A program made the translations under genes and the position numbers. DNA of 64,000 nucleotides, taken from NCBI RefSeq assembly GCF_017948455.1, contig NZ_JAFFSU010000004.1, forward strand, positions 124,001 to 188,000. The letters are read 5' to 3'. Of the stretch, positions 10,101 to 20,339 are shown one piece after another. This stretch comes from Streptomyces sp. GESEQ-4. GTDB lineage: Bacteria > Actinomycetota > Actinomycetes > Streptomycetales > Streptomycetaceae. Numbering within the stretch: the first letter of the stretch is position 1; each line of letters begins with the position of its first letter. The notes under the pieces are model-generated. The model saw nothing but the letters and a program-made list of their open reading frames with translations, did no database searches and was not told the DNA's origin.

Positions 10101-10938
10101 TGTTGTCGCGGGCGCGACGGACGATGTCCTCGTAGGCCTGCCAGAACTCGAAGAAGTTCAGCGTCTCGGCCTTCTTGATGGCCGCGACGACCAGCTGGCG
10201 GTCGCCGTTCGGCTTCACCAGGTCGATGGCGAGGCCGAGGTTGATGTGCGCCGGCTTGACCAGCGTCGGCTTGCCGTCCTTCTCGCCGAACGCGTAGTTC
10301 ATCGACGGCATGGCCTTGATGGCCTGCACCATCGCGTAGCCGATCAGGTGCGTGAAGGAGATCTTCCCGCCCCGGGCGCGCTTGAGGTGGTTGTTGATGA
10401 CGATGCGGTTGTCGAACAGCAGCTTCACCGGGACCGCGCGCACGGACGTGGCCGTGGGCAGCTCCAGCGAGGCGTTCATGTTCTTGGCGACCGCGGCGGA
10501 GGGGCCGCGCAGCGTCACGTACTCCGGGCCGTCGGGGGCCTGGGTCGCGGGCGCGGCCTTGGGGGCGGCGGCCGCGGGCTTGGCGGGCGCCTTCGCCGGG
10601 GCGGGAGCCGCGGCGGCGGGCTTCGGGGCCGCGGGCGCCGGAGCCGGGGCGGCGGGAGCGGCCGGTGCGGCCGGGGTCTGCGCCGGCTGAGCCGTGGTGG
10701 TGGTGCCCGCGGCCCCCGCGGCCGCGGTACCCGCCGGAGCCGACGGGGCGGCGGCCCCGGGCTTGTAGTCGGCGAAGAAGTCCCACCAGGCGCGGTCTAC
10801 GGAATTCGGGTCCTGGAGGTACTGCTGATAGATCTCGTCGACGAGCCACTCGTTCGGCCCGAACGCGGCCGCGGGGTTCTTCCCCGCTTGGTCGGTGTCG
10901 GTCGAGATGCTCGAGTTACTGGGGGACTGTGGCGACAC
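7165..10938 (-). CDS. kgd: Multifunctional 2-oxoglutarate decarboxylase/dehydrogenase E1 with succinyltransferase domain
   Basis: 1257 residues. The GTG at 10938 (product [12 protein letters not shown]...) is preferred over an ATG 17 codons upstream, because a GGAAGAGGG site precedes it. Parts in order: an E1 N-terminal helix segment ([18 protein letters not shown]), an Ala/Pro-rich flexible linker (about residues 45-120), an E2-type acyltransferase core with its catalytic end [15 protein letters not shown], then a thiamine-diphosphate E1 ([10 protein letters not shown], the GDD region in [12 protein letters not shown], and a transketolase-like C-terminal half). This three-in-one form is the actinobacterial TCA-cycle enzyme for 2-oxoglutarate to succinyl-CoA or succinic semialdehyde. 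It works with a separate E2/E3 and is inhibited by FHA proteins in relatives. Confidence 0.96.
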   Translation of the reverse strand: MSPQSPSNSSISTDTDQAGKNPAAAFGPNEWLVDEIYQQYLQDPNSVDRAWWDFFADYKPGAAAPSAPAGTAAAGAAGTTTTAQPAQTPAAPAAPAAPAPAPAAPKPAAAAPAPAKAPAKPAAAAPKAAPATQAPDGPEYVTLRGPSAAVAKNMNASLELPTATSVRAVPVKLLFDNRIVINNHLKRARGGKISFTHLIGYAMVQAIKAMPSMNYAFGEKDGKPTLVKPAHINLGLAIDLVKPNGDRQLVVAAIKKAETLNFFEFWQAYEDIVRRARDNKLTMDDFTGVTVSLTNPGGLGTVHSVPRLMPGQSVIMGVGSMDYPAEFQGTSQDTLNKLGISKVMTLTSTYDHRVIQGAASGEFLRSVANLLLGESGFYDEIFESLRIPYEPVRWLKDIDASHDDDVTKAARVFELIHSYRVRGHVMADTDPLEYRQRKHPDLDIVEHGLTLWDLEREFAVGGFAGKSMMKLREILGVLRDSYCRTTGIEFMHIQDPKQRKWIQDRVERGHTKPEREEQLRILRRLNAAEAFETFLQTKYVGQKRFSLEGGESVIPLLDAVLDSAAESRLDEVVIGMAHRGRLNVLANIVGKSYAQIFREFEGNLDPKSMHGSGDVKYHLGAEGTFTGLDGEQIKVSLAANPSHLETVDPVIEGISRAKQDIINKGGTDFTVLPVAIHGDAAFAGQGVVAETLNMSQLRGYRTGGTVHVVINNQVGFTAAPESSRSSMYATDVARMIEAPIFHVNGDDPEACVRVARLAFEFRQAFNKDVVIDLICYRRRGHNESDNPAFTQPLMYDLIDKKRSVRKLYTESLIGRGDITLEEAEQALQDYQGQLEKVFTEVREAISQPAAAPVSDPQADFPVAVGTAISTEVVKRIAESQVNIPDTFNVHPRLLPQLQRRAAMVEDGTIDWGMGETLAVGSLLLEGTPVRLSGQDSQRGTFGQRHAVLIDRQTGEEYTPLQYLAEDQARYNVYNSLLSEYAVMGFEYGYSLARPEALVMWEAQFGDFVNGAQTIVDEYISAAEQKWGQTSGVTLLLPHGYEGQGPDHSSARVERFLQLCAQNNMTVAMPTLPSNYFHLLRWQVHNPHHKPLVVFTPKSMLRLKAAASKTEEFTSGQFRPVIGDASVDPSAVRKVVFVAGKLYYDLEAERQKRGATDTAIIRIERLYPLPGAELQAEIAKYSNAEKYLWAQEEPANQGAWPFIALNLIDHLDLAVGADIPHGERLRRISRPHGSSPAVGSAKRHQAEQEQLVREVFEA

Positions 10939-11219
10939 GGCGGCAACCGCCCTCTTCCGCTTCACAAGGTGATGGACAGCGGGAATCAAGGCTACGCCCC
11001 CATGGCCGCGAAGGTCAGTCCGGGCCTGCCCATCGTCGTGTAAGTCACACTGAACCGCGTGTTTCGGTGGTGGAAATGGCGGGAAACAAGCGTGGTTCCG
11101 GTGCGGAAGGGATGACTCGGTCCCGACCCGGCGCGATCACAGCGCGGGCCTCTGCCTGATCACACGCGTCCCGCAGCGGGGACCGACGTGGATCTTGTGG
11201 CTCCGGTTCGAACTTTACG

Positions 11220-12326
11220 TCAACTTTGCATGGAAGGCTCGCCCGGAAGGGTGATCAGAATCCGGCAACCCCGCTGGGATTCGGCCACGCCGATCCGGCC
11301 GCCGTGCAGATCCACCGCCCAGCGGGCGATCGCCAGGCCCAGCCCCGTGCCACCGTCGCTGCCGGGTCCGTGCGGGCGGTTCACGGCTCCCCGGTTGAAC
11401 CGCTCGAACACGCGGTGCCACTCCGACCTGGGGATACCGGGCCCCTCGTCGAGGACCTCCAGCTCCAGCGACTCGGGGTAGTTCCCGCGCCGGGCCTTCA
11501 CCGTCACCCGGCCGTGCGGCGGGCTGTGCTTGACCGCGTTGTCGATCAGGTTGGCGACGACCTGGTGGATCCGCTCGGGGTCGGCGTGCGCGGTCAGCTC
11601 CGGCGGGGAGACGTCGAGGTGCAGATGGACGTCCGTACGGGTGTGGGTGCCGGATCCGGACGCGATGCCCGCGCGAACCGGGGCGACCATGTTGGCTTCC
11701 TTGAGCACGCCCGACAGATACGGCCACACCTCGAAACGCCGCTTCTTCAGCGGTACGACGCCGTTGTCGAGCCGGGACAGGTCGAGCAGGGTCTCCACCA
11801 GCCGCCCGAGCCGCTCCGTCTGCTTCAGGGCCGTCCGCATGGTCTCCGGGTCGGCCTCGGTGACGCCGTCGACGATGTTCTCCAGGACCGCGCGCAGGCC
11901 CGCGATCGGCGTCCGCAGCTCGTGCGAGACATTCGCCACCAGCTCCTTGCGCTGGCGCTCCTGCTCCCCCAGCTCGTCGGCCATGGCATTGATCGTCTCG
12001 GCCAGATCTCCCAGCTCGTCACGCCGGTTGTCCCGCACCCGGCGCGTGTAGTCGCCCTGCGCGATGGACCGGGCCACCGCGTTCATCTCGTCCAGCGGCG
12101 CGGTCAGCGAGTGGGCCACGAACTGCGTGATCAGCAGGGTGGCGATCATCGAGAAGACCGTGATGAAGCGCAGCTCGGTCTCGGTGCGCATCGCGATCAT
12201 CATCAGACCGGTGGTGATCAGGACCGAGATGACGACGAGCGCGCCCAGCTTGGTCTTGATCGAGAACGGACGTACGCCGCCCCAGGGTTGCCCGGGGCCT
12301 CTGCGCGGGGCAGGCCCGTCGGTCAT
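11220..12326 (-). CDS. Sensor histidine kinase
   Basis: 368 residues. The start ATG overlaps the stop of the response regulator (ATGA), which rules out a longer upstream frame. There are two membrane segments near the N-terminus (LGALVVISVLITTGLMMIAM and ITVFSMIATLLITQFVA) with almost no extracytoplasmic loop, then HAMP (about residues 75-130). The H-box VSHELRTPIAG gives the phosphorylated histidine. N-box NLIDNAVKHSPP, DEGPGIP and GTGLGLAIARW complete the ATPase. The very short loop suggests it senses membrane or intracellular cues. It is co-transcribed behind its cognate regulator and lies upstream of kgd with a 281-base gap. The signal is unknown. Confidence 0.93.
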   Translation of the reverse strand: MTDGPAPRRGPGQPWGGVRPFSIKTKLGALVVISVLITTGLMMIAMRTETELRFITVFSMIATLLITQFVAHSLTAPLDEMNAVARSIAQGDYTRRVRDNRRDELGDLAETINAMADELGEQERQRKELVANVSHELRTPIAGLRAVLENIVDGVTEADPETMRTALKQTERLGRLVETLLDLSRLDNGVVPLKKRRFEVWPYLSGVLKEANMVAPVRAGIASGSGTHTRTDVHLHLDVSPPELTAHADPERIHQVVANLIDNAVKHSPPHGRVTVKARRGNYPESLELEVLDEGPGIPRSEWHRVFERFNRGAVNRPHGPGSDGGTGLGLAIARWAVDLHGGRIGVAESQRGCRILITLPGEPSMQS

Positions 12327-13063
12327 GGCGTCGGCGTCTCCAGCGCATAGCCCACGCCGTGCACCGTCCGGATCCGCTCGGCACCGATCTTCCGCCGCAG
12401 CGCCTTGATGTGGCTGTCGACGGTCCGGGTGCCGGAGGCGTCCGCCCAGTCCCACACCTCGGCGAGCAGCTGCTCACGGGAGAGCACCGCGCGCGGGGTG
12501 TTCGCCAGGCAGACCAGCAGATCGAACTCGGTGGGCGTGAGATGCACGTCCTCGGACCTGACCCGCACCCGGCGCTGCGCGTGGTCGATCTCCAGCTCAC
12601 CGAGGCGCAGGATGCCGCTGCGCGGCGTGGAGGCGGCGACCGCGGCCCGCTCCACCCGGCGCAGCAGTACGTGCACCCGGGCGGCCAGCTCCCGCATGGA
12701 GAACGGCTTGGTCATGTAGTCGTCGGCACCGACGCCGAGCCCGACCAGCATGTCCGTCTCGTCGTCACGTGCCGTGAGCATCAGCACCGGCACCGGCCGC
12801 GCGGCCTGCACGCGCCGGCAGACCTCCAGGCCGTCGAAGCCCGGCAGCATGATGTCGAGGATCAGCAGGTCCGGCTGCCAGGCCTCGGCCGTGTCGACGG
12901 CGGCCGGGCCGTCGCCCGCCGTCTGTACGAGAAATCCTTCGGCACGCAGGCGGGTGGCGATGGCGTCCACGATCGTGGGGTCGTCCTCGACCACCAGCAC
13001 CCGGCGCTGTGCGCCCGGGGTGGCCGTCGCCGTGCCGTTGTGGGAGGTGTGTGTCTGCTCCAT
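12323..13063 (-). CDS. OmpR/PhoB-family response regulator
   Basis: 246 residues. The receiver domain (about 20-135) shows the acidic pair VVEDDP, the phosphoacceptor Asp in LLILDIMLPG, the Thr in MLTARDD and the Lys in YMTKPFS. The C-terminal winged helix (about 150-240) ends with TRTVDSHIKALRRKIG, the usual recognition-helix region of this family. It is the first gene of a two-gene operon with the histidine kinase. An unusual Thr/His/Ala-rich N-terminal extension of about 20 residues precedes the receiver. Targets are unknown; kgd downstream is one possibility but nothing in the sequence proves it. Confidence 0.94.
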   Translation of the reverse strand: MEQTHTSHNGTATATPGAQRRVLVVEDDPTIVDAIATRLRAEGFLVQTAGDGPAAVDTAEAWQPDLLILDIMLPGFDGLEVCRRVQAARPVPVLMLTARDDETDMLVGLGVGADDYMTKPFSMRELAARVHVLLRRVERAAVAASTPRSGILRLGELEIDHAQRRVRVRSEDVHLTPTEFDLLVCLANTPRAVLSREQLLAEVWDWADASGTRTVDSHIKALRRKIGAERIRTVHGVGYALETPTP

Positions 13064-13187
13064 CGCCCGCCCCTGAAGTTGCTTTCCGGAATCCGTGGGG
13101 TGATCCCTTATGACTGCGCATGTCTGCGATTGACGCTTGAATGATCGGCGTCAGGGAAGCAGAGTACGGGGAGTCACCGGCCGTTTG

Positions 13188-13865
13188 CTATCCAGGTCGG
13201 ACGCCGAGATGCACGACGTCCGGAACGCCCCGGGCAACCGGGACCTCATCGGTACGCACCTGTTGGAAACCGGCATTCCATAGGGTTCCTTCAAATTCCG
13301 GAGAGGGTTTCGCCGACCATACGGCCAGTACACCCCCTGGCCTCAACACCCGTGCGCAACCTGCCAGTCCGGCCGGTGAGTACAGCCCCTCGTTGCCCTC
13401 GGTGACGGTCCATTCGGGCCCGTTGTCGATGTCGAGGCACAGGGCGTCGAACGTGTCGGAAGTCTCATTGACGTAAGAGATCAGGTCGCTTTCGACGATC
13501 TCCGTGCGGGGATCCGCCAGGGCCTTTGCGGACACTTCGGACAGGGGACCTTCGCGGTGCCAGTCGATGACGGCCGGTTCGCGTTCGACGACGGTGATGC
13601 GGCCCCAGCGCCGGTTCTCCGTCGCATGGGCGAGCGAGAAACCGACGCCCAGGCCCCCGATCAGCACGGTCGGCCGCTCACGGGCGTCCAGGGCATCGAG
13701 CGCGACGTCGACGAGCCGCCGCTCCGAGCGGCCGTCGGAGGTGTCCATCAGGAAGCAGCCGTTCGCGATGATCTGCAGCAGTTCGCCGTGGCGGCGCAGG
13801 ACGACCTCTCCGTACGGGCCCTCGCGACGGTCCAGGACTTCGGGCATGTCGTATGCGGTGGGCAT
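13188..13865 (-). CDS. Spermidine-synthase-like aminopropyl/methyltransferase
   Basis: 225 residues with a Rossmann-type core. A nucleotide-binding glycine loop lies in VLIGGLGVGFSLAHA, the acidic strand end is ITVVEREPAVIDWH, and DALCLDIDNGPEWTV resembles the motif that holds the substrate Asp in polyamine synthases. NEGLYSPAG and VLRPGGVLAVWSA complete the fold. It lacks the N-terminal beta-barrel of full spermidine synthases. The real substrate is unknown; such short actinobacterial members are usually annotated only as spermidine-synthase-like or methyltransferase-like. It stands alone, with its promoter in the divergent gap before the rhomboid-like gene. Confidence 0.8.
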   Translation of the reverse strand: MPTAYDMPEVLDRREGPYGEVVLRRHGELLQIIANGCFLMDTSDGRSERRLVDVALDALDARERPTVLIGGLGVGFSLAHATENRRWGRITVVEREPAVIDWHREGPLSEVSAKALADPRTEIVESDLISYVNETSDTFDALCLDIDNGPEWTVTEGNEGLYSPAGLAGCARVLRPGGVLAVWSAKPSPEFEGTLWNAGFQQVRTDEVPVARGVPDVVHLGVRPG

Positions 13866-14052
13866 CGACCCATCGTGGCACTTCTTTGACGGATTGTTGA
13901 CGGAATTAGGGGTGAGACCACGGGGTCGCCGGTGGACGTCGGAGGTGGGCGTCTGAGAGTTCGGTGTGAATCGGCTGCGAGGTGGCGTCCGTCACAGACG
14001 GCGGCTCGCGAGGGCGCGGAGGGTGGCGGTGCAACGGAAGGAGCGCCGCACG

Positions 14053-14769
14053 GTGGAACGGAACGCGCCGACGACGTCTCCTGACGTCCTTCCCGAGGTC
14101 TCCGGGCTGCTGAACGGGGTGCCGCGCCAACGGGACCCGATGCCGGCGCTCCCTCGCAAGCGAGCCCGCCGTCCATGGCAGTTGCTGCCCACCCCCACAG
14201 GCACCCCCTTCACCTTCGCCTACGCGGTCGTGCTGGCGGGCACCTCGCTGATCATGGAGTACGCCGACCCGGCCGTCGTCCACACCCTCGTCCAGGGCTC
14301 CAGCACGGACGTGGCGCACCTCGTCATCACCCCGGTGTTCGTGCTGCCGGCCAGCGCGCTGTGGGTCGCGGGCGGGTTGCTGTCGCCGTACGCGGTGGCC
14401 TTCCTGCTCGTCCTCACCGCCCTGGAACGGCGGATCGGCGGCGCGCGTACGGCCGTTGTGTTCCTGGCCGGGCATGTGCTGGCCACCCTCGCGACCGAAG
14501 TCCCCATCGGCCTCGCGGTACTGGCGGGCCATCTGCCCGACACCTCACTCCATCGCCTCGACTACGGCATCAGCTTCGGCGTCGCGGCGTCGATCGGGGC
14601 GCTGGCGGGGCTGCTGTCACCGTGGCTGCGGTGGCCGCTGCTGGGGATGTTCGGCTGGGTGCTGGTGGATGACCTGGTCGCGTTTCTGGATCCGATGTCC
14701 AATTGGGGGCATTTGATCGCGCTGGGGGTCGGGATCGGGATGTGGCCGGTGGTGCGGCGCAGTACTTGA
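14053..14769 (+). CDS. Rhomboid-like membrane protein
   Basis: 238 residues from a GTG 9 bases behind GGAAGGAG; the frame extends upstream but without a better start. About six membrane segments are visible. The candidate catalytic pair is a Ser in YGISFGVAASIGAL and a His in NWGHLIALGVGIG, arranged as in rhomboid proteases. The usual GxSG is changed to GISFG, so activity is uncertain and it may be a pseudoprotease of the Rhomboid_2 group. The Arg/Lys-rich tail (PVVRRST) would be cytoplasmic. It reads toward lon, but a repeat element and an HspR-type operator lie between, so co-transcription with lon is unlikely. Confidence 0.75.
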   Translation: MERNAPTTSPDVLPEVSGLLNGVPRQRDPMPALPRKRARRPWQLLPTPTGTPFTFAYAVVLAGTSLIMEYADPAVVHTLVQGSSTDVAHLVITPVFVLPASALWVAGGLLSPYAVAFLLVLTALERRIGGARTAVVFLAGHVLATLATEVPIGLAVLAGHLPDTSLHRLDYGISFGVAASIGALAGLLSPWLRWPLLGMFGWVLVDDLVAFLDPMSNWGHLIALGVGIGMWPVVRRST

Positions 14770-14771
14770 TC

Positions 14772-14848
14772 TGCGGGTCGGTGGGGGCTGGTCGCGCCCA
14801 CGCGGCGGAGCCGCAAATCGATACAGCCCCGCGCCCCTTTGGGGCGCG
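14772..14848 (+). repeat. Dispersed intergenic repeat, copy 1 (type B arm)
   Basis: Begins with CTGCGGGTCGGTGGGGGC, contains CACGCGGCGGAGCCGC and ATCGATACAGCCCC, and ends in the hairpin GCGCCCC-TTT-GGGGCGC. The type B arm is found again, inverted, at 28255-28319. It lies between the rhomboid-like gene and lon and could terminate transcription. Confidence 0.75.
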
Positions 14849-14960
14849 TTTCGGCACCGGGAATTCGCGGGCTCCCTCGACGCTTCCCCCTTCACCAGCA
14901 CCGTTACCTCGATCGCTGACAGCGAACACAAGCTGGGGAACATTCGGAGGCTCACGAGCA

Positions 14961-14979
14961 TTGAGTCGGCATAGCTCAA
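14961..14979. promoter_or_regulatory. HAIR-type operator for HspR upstream of lon
   Basis: TTGAGT-N7-GCTCAA, one base from the HspR-associated inverted repeat consensus CTTGAGT-N7-ACTCAAG in each arm's core. It lies 22 bases before the lon start codon. lon is a known HspR-repressed heat-shock gene in Streptomyces, so position and sequence agree. Confidence 0.75.
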
Positions 14980-15001
14980 CTTGACTGCCGAAGGGGAGAT
15001 C

Positions 15002-17416
<2,415 letters not shown>

Positions 17417-17435
17417 CGGGCGCGACCGGACAGGC

Positions 17436-17470
17436 AAGGCCCGGGTCCCTGTGAGGGAGGCCCGGGCCTT
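17436..17470. terminator. Hairpin terminator between lon and GH25 gene
   Basis: AAGGCCCGGGTCCC pairs with the block ending GGCCCGGGCCTT around a short loop. It lies between two convergent genes and can serve both. Confidence 0.8.
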
Positions 17471-17494
17471 CGCCGTACGGCGGGGACGCCGGCG

Positions 17495-18331
17495 TCAGCC
17501 GTTGGCGAGCGCGACGACCCGGTCGAGCGCACCGTTGAACTTGTTGTGGTCCCCGACCGTCGGCCCGGAGGACGTGTACTGCCACATCGTGTAGTACGAC
17601 CATCCCGCGGGCAGCGTCCCCACGGTCGACGCATAACGGGCGACCCACAGCGGGTGGGCGGAGGCGAAGCCGGCGTAGTTGCCGGTGCACTGGGTCCACC
17701 AGCTGGTGGCCGTGTAGATGACGGCGTCGCGGCCGGTGCGGGCCTTGTACTGGTTCAGGAAGTCACGGATCCAGCTGACCATGCCGCTCTGCGTCTTGCC
17801 GTAGCAGGCTGCGCCGTACGGGTTCCACTCGATGTCGAGCGCTCCGGGCAGCGTCTTGCCGTCACGGGTCCAGCCGCCGCCGTGGTCGACGAAGTAGTTC
17901 GCCTGGGCGGCACCGCTGGTGGTGTCGGGGGTGGCGAAGTGGTACGCGCCGCGGACCATGCCGACGTTGTAGGAGCCGGCGTACTGCTGGGCGAAGTAGG
18001 GGTTCGTGTAGTACGTCCCCTCGCTCGCCTTCGTGTAGGCCCACCGGACGCCGCTGCTCCAGAGGGTGGACCAGGCGACGTTGCCCTGATGGCTGGCGAC
18101 GTCCACGCCCTCCGTCTGGCCGGCGCGGGTGTCGGCGGGCAGGCCGTGCTGTCCGTCATGGGCGACGACGCCCATGCCCATGTAGGCGGAGCCGCGGGCC
18201 GGCTTGTCGGCGTCCGGCTCCTCGTCGGCGGTGGCCGGGGCGGCGAGGGCGAACAGGAGGGACAGGGCGGCGAGCAGGGTGCCGGCGAGGGAGAGGCGGG
18301 GGTGTACCGATCCAAGTCTGTGCACGGTCAT
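17495..18331 (-). CDS. Secreted GH25 lysozyme (N-acetylmuramidase)
   Basis: 278 residues from the ATG at 18331, which follows GGAGGCACGCT; the frame is open further upstream, but that part has no signal-peptide character. A Tat/Sec-like signal peptide (LSLAGTLLAALSLLFALA, cleavage near ATADEE) is followed by a linker and a GH25 catalytic domain from about residue 80. GVDVASHQG carries the first catalytic Asp and GALDIEW the Asp-Glu pair. YTATSWWTQC and LWVARYAS are typical Streptomyces muramidase (cellosyl/M1-like) blocks. It cleaves beta-1,4 bonds of peptidoglycan, probably also O-acetylated forms. The domain is full length with no binding module, so it is likely a released enzyme for wall turnover or attack on other bacteria. 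Confidence 0.93.
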   Translation of the reverse strand: MTVHRLGSVHPRLSLAGTLLAALSLLFALAAPATADEEPDADKPARGSAYMGMGVVAHDGQHGLPADTRAGQTEGVDVASHQGNVAWSTLWSSGVRWAYTKASEGTYYTNPYFAQQYAGSYNVGMVRGAYHFATPDTTSGAAQANYFVDHGGGWTRDGKTLPGALDIEWNPYGAACYGKTQSGMVSWIRDFLNQYKARTGRDAVIYTATSWWTQCTGNYAGFASAHPLWVARYASTVGTLPAGWSYYTMWQYTSSGPTVGDHNKFNGALDRVVALANG

Positions 18332-18588
18332 AGCGTGCCTCCGAGGGCTCGGTTGTGCGCGTTGGAGCAGGCGTTGGAGGGAACGCGGCTGCCGGCGCCG
18401 CTTCGGATGTGTCTGGCGTGGGCATGCCAGCAAGGCCCTGACAAGGAAGCTACGCACGTCGAAGACCGGGTGGGAAGGGGGTCCGAGGGCTGCCGTTGGT
18501 CTGCGCCTGCGAAATACTGACGGAGCTGCGGCTATGACTGCATTTGGCGGAAACTTTCAGGACCCGGAAATTCAAGGTAGGGGCTGAC

Positions 18589-19080
18589 GTGCACGAAGAC
18601 GGAAACGGCGGCGGACGTCGAGTCGAATCCGACACGTCGCCGGGTGGTGTGGACCGGGAATTCCTGTCCCTGGAGCGCGAGTTGACGGTGCTGCTGCGCC
18701 GGGCCCGGGCCAACCAGGGCGAGATGGCCCGCGAGGTCCACCCCGACCTGGAGTCCGCCGCGTACGGTCTGCTCGTCCGGCTGGATGAACTCGGCGGCCA
18801 GCGCGCCACGGAACTCGCCGCGTACATCGGTGTCGGGAAGGCGACGATGTCGCGTCAGCTGCGTGCGCTGGAGGATCTCGGGCTTGTCGTCCGTGAGCCC
18901 GACCCGGCGGATGGGCGGGCCTGGCTCATCCATCTGACGGAGGAGGGGCGCGGTCGGGTGGGCAAGGTGCGGGAGGCCCGCCGGGCGCGGTACGTCAATC
19001 AGCTCGCGCACTGGGATCGCGGGGAGGTCGCCGAGCTGGCCCGGTTGCTGCATCAGCTGAACCGGCAGATGGAGAGTTAG
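18589..19080 (+). CDS. MarR-family transcriptional regulator
   Basis: 163 residues from a GTG behind AGGTAGGGG; an in-frame ATG 15 codons upstream has no ribosome site. The winged-helix core contains TELAAYIGVGKATMSRQLR (helix-turn-helix) and the wing VREPDPADGRAWLIHLTEEG, with the family's conserved Asp-x-Arg in DGRAW. Dimerisation helices lie at both ends. It is divergent from the muramidase gene, with a 257-base shared upstream region where CGGAAA occurs twice around a GAAACTTTC palindrome. This is a weak candidate for an operator. The ligand is unknown. Confidence 0.9.
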   Translation: MHEDGNGGGRRVESDTSPGGVDREFLSLERELTVLLRRARANQGEMAREVHPDLESAAYGLLVRLDELGGQRATELAAYIGVGKATMSRQLRALEDLGLVVREPDPADGRAWLIHLTEEGRGRVGKVREARRARYVNQLAHWDRGEVAELARLLHQLNRQMES

Positions 19081-19103
19081 CGCTCCGCGGTGCGCGTCTT
19101 CGT

Positions 19104-19156
19104 CTGCGGGTTCGTTGTGGCTGGTCGCGCAGTTCCCCGCGCCCCTTCGGGGGCGC
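19104..19156 (+). repeat. Dispersed intergenic repeat, copy 2 (type A)
   Basis: CTGCGGGTTCGTTGTGGC, then GGTCGCGCAGTTCCCC and the hairpin GCGCCCC-TTC-GGGGGCGC. It lies between the convergent MarR and PP2C genes. Confidence 0.85.
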
Positions 19157-19171
19157 TTCATCAAGGGCGTT

Positions 19172-19957
19172 TTACAGCTCGGCGTACACCACCGTCGCGT
19201 CGTCGTGCGTCTTGCTGCGTCGGAGGTGTACCCGCTCCGTGTCCGCCCGTTCCAGTGCGCGTACCCGCGCCACCAACTCCCCGGCCCCCTCCTTGCGTAC
19301 GAGGTCGAAGCAGTCTGCCCAGTTGCCCGCGGCGAACTTGTCCACCCAGCGGGTCGCGCCGTCCGTGAGGGCGGCCAGGGCTCGGACCTCGGGGCGCGGG
19401 AGCACCCCCGTCACCGCGCGTGCCGCGACCGTCGGGTCCGCGGCGGCGGTGTAGAAGCCGCCCTCCTTGTTGCGGACGGTGGCGTCGGCGATGGCGTCGG
19501 TGGTGAGGGAGGTGCGGGGGAGGCGGGAGAGGCGGTCGTCGAGCAGGGCCGTGATCGTGCCGTCGGGGGACTCCAGCAGGAGCGCCGAGTCGGAGAGGAC
19601 CAGGTACTCGACGGTCTCCGGTGACCAGCGGGCCAGGACCACGGTTGCCTGTGGGGTGCGTGGGTGAGAAAGGTCACAGGTTTGCGCGTGGGACCCGGCG
19701 GTACGCGCGATGGCGGAGGCAAGGGCTTCGGCCAGCGGAACATCCGGGAGGGAAACGGTCAGTTCGGTCAGGGCGCCGCCGAGACGTGCGCAGTACCAAG
19801 GGACGGAATGCAGACAGCCGGTCCCGTCCTTCGGGGGTGTCACTCCGTCCAGGACGACCACCGCGCCGCCCTGTCCGGAGGCCGGGAGGGCGAGACTCGC
19901 GAAGTCCTCGTTGGGGTGGGTCGGATCGCCGGGCTCCGAGACAACTTCGGTTCGCAT
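19172..19957 (-). CDS. PP2C-like protein phosphatase
   Basis: 261 residues from the ATG at 19957 behind GTGGAG; the frame continues upstream but with no protein-like start. PP2C features are NEDFASL near the N-terminus, the metal-binding block AVVVLDGVTPP with Asp, a central strand set (EYLVLSDSALLLES), LAALTDGATR with the second metal Asp, and HDDATVVYAEL at the C-terminus. It would remove phosphate from Ser/Thr proteins and may reverse a Hanks-type kinase. Repeat copy 2 lies just past its stop. Substrate is unknown. Confidence 0.85.
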   Translation of the reverse strand: MRTEVVSEPGDPTHPNEDFASLALPASGQGGAVVVLDGVTPPKDGTGCLHSVPWYCARLGGALTELTVSLPDVPLAEALASAIARTAGSHAQTCDLSHPRTPQATVVLARWSPETVEYLVLSDSALLLESPDGTITALLDDRLSRLPRTSLTTDAIADATVRNKEGGFYTAAADPTVAARAVTGVLPRPEVRALAALTDGATRWVDKFAAGNWADCFDLVRKEGAGELVARVRALERADTERVHLRRSKTHDDATVVYAEL

Positions 19958-20339
19958 TCGGCCAGTCTCCACGAGCTCTTCACGAGGTTCGTCAAAGGGT
20001 CGCAACTGTCGCCGAGTTGGCGCACTCGTGCAGGACCCTCGCAGGTCAGAAGCCTGAAATGGGGTGGAATGGTTTCTTCCGGGAAGGCGTGGCGGCACAT
20101 AGTGCCATCGTGCGCCGCAGACGTCCAACCGGCCCGCCGCCGGGGCCCGTCGGAGGCGCCACGGGAACTTGCCCGCCCACTGCCGACCGGGGTTCACTCC
20201 TTCGGGTGGCGGGTCAGGTGATGCGCGACCGCTGCCCACCGGCGTGGGAGGGTCGGGATCCGTACCGGGCGGACGTACCGGCTGGGAGCACCAGTTGACG
20301 CAGCGCGCCACCCGGGCCCAGGGGTATCACGAGTCAGGA
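19958..20339. other. Divergent intergenic region, 382 bases
   Basis: Separates the PP2C gene from the conservon. It must hold promoters for both directions. I see no ORF with protein-like character, no clear -10/-35 pair, repeat or riboswitch. One in-frame extension of the conservon gene A runs through part of it, but its composition is not protein-like. Confidence 0.5.

Noticed and set aside
10939..10989. ATG start of kgd 17 codons upstream
   Set aside because: A ribosome site and the known N-terminal pattern fit the GTG at 10938.
7675..11043. Open frame of more than 1100 codons antisense to kgd
   Set aside because: Shadow frame; kgd motifs on the minus strand are unambiguous.
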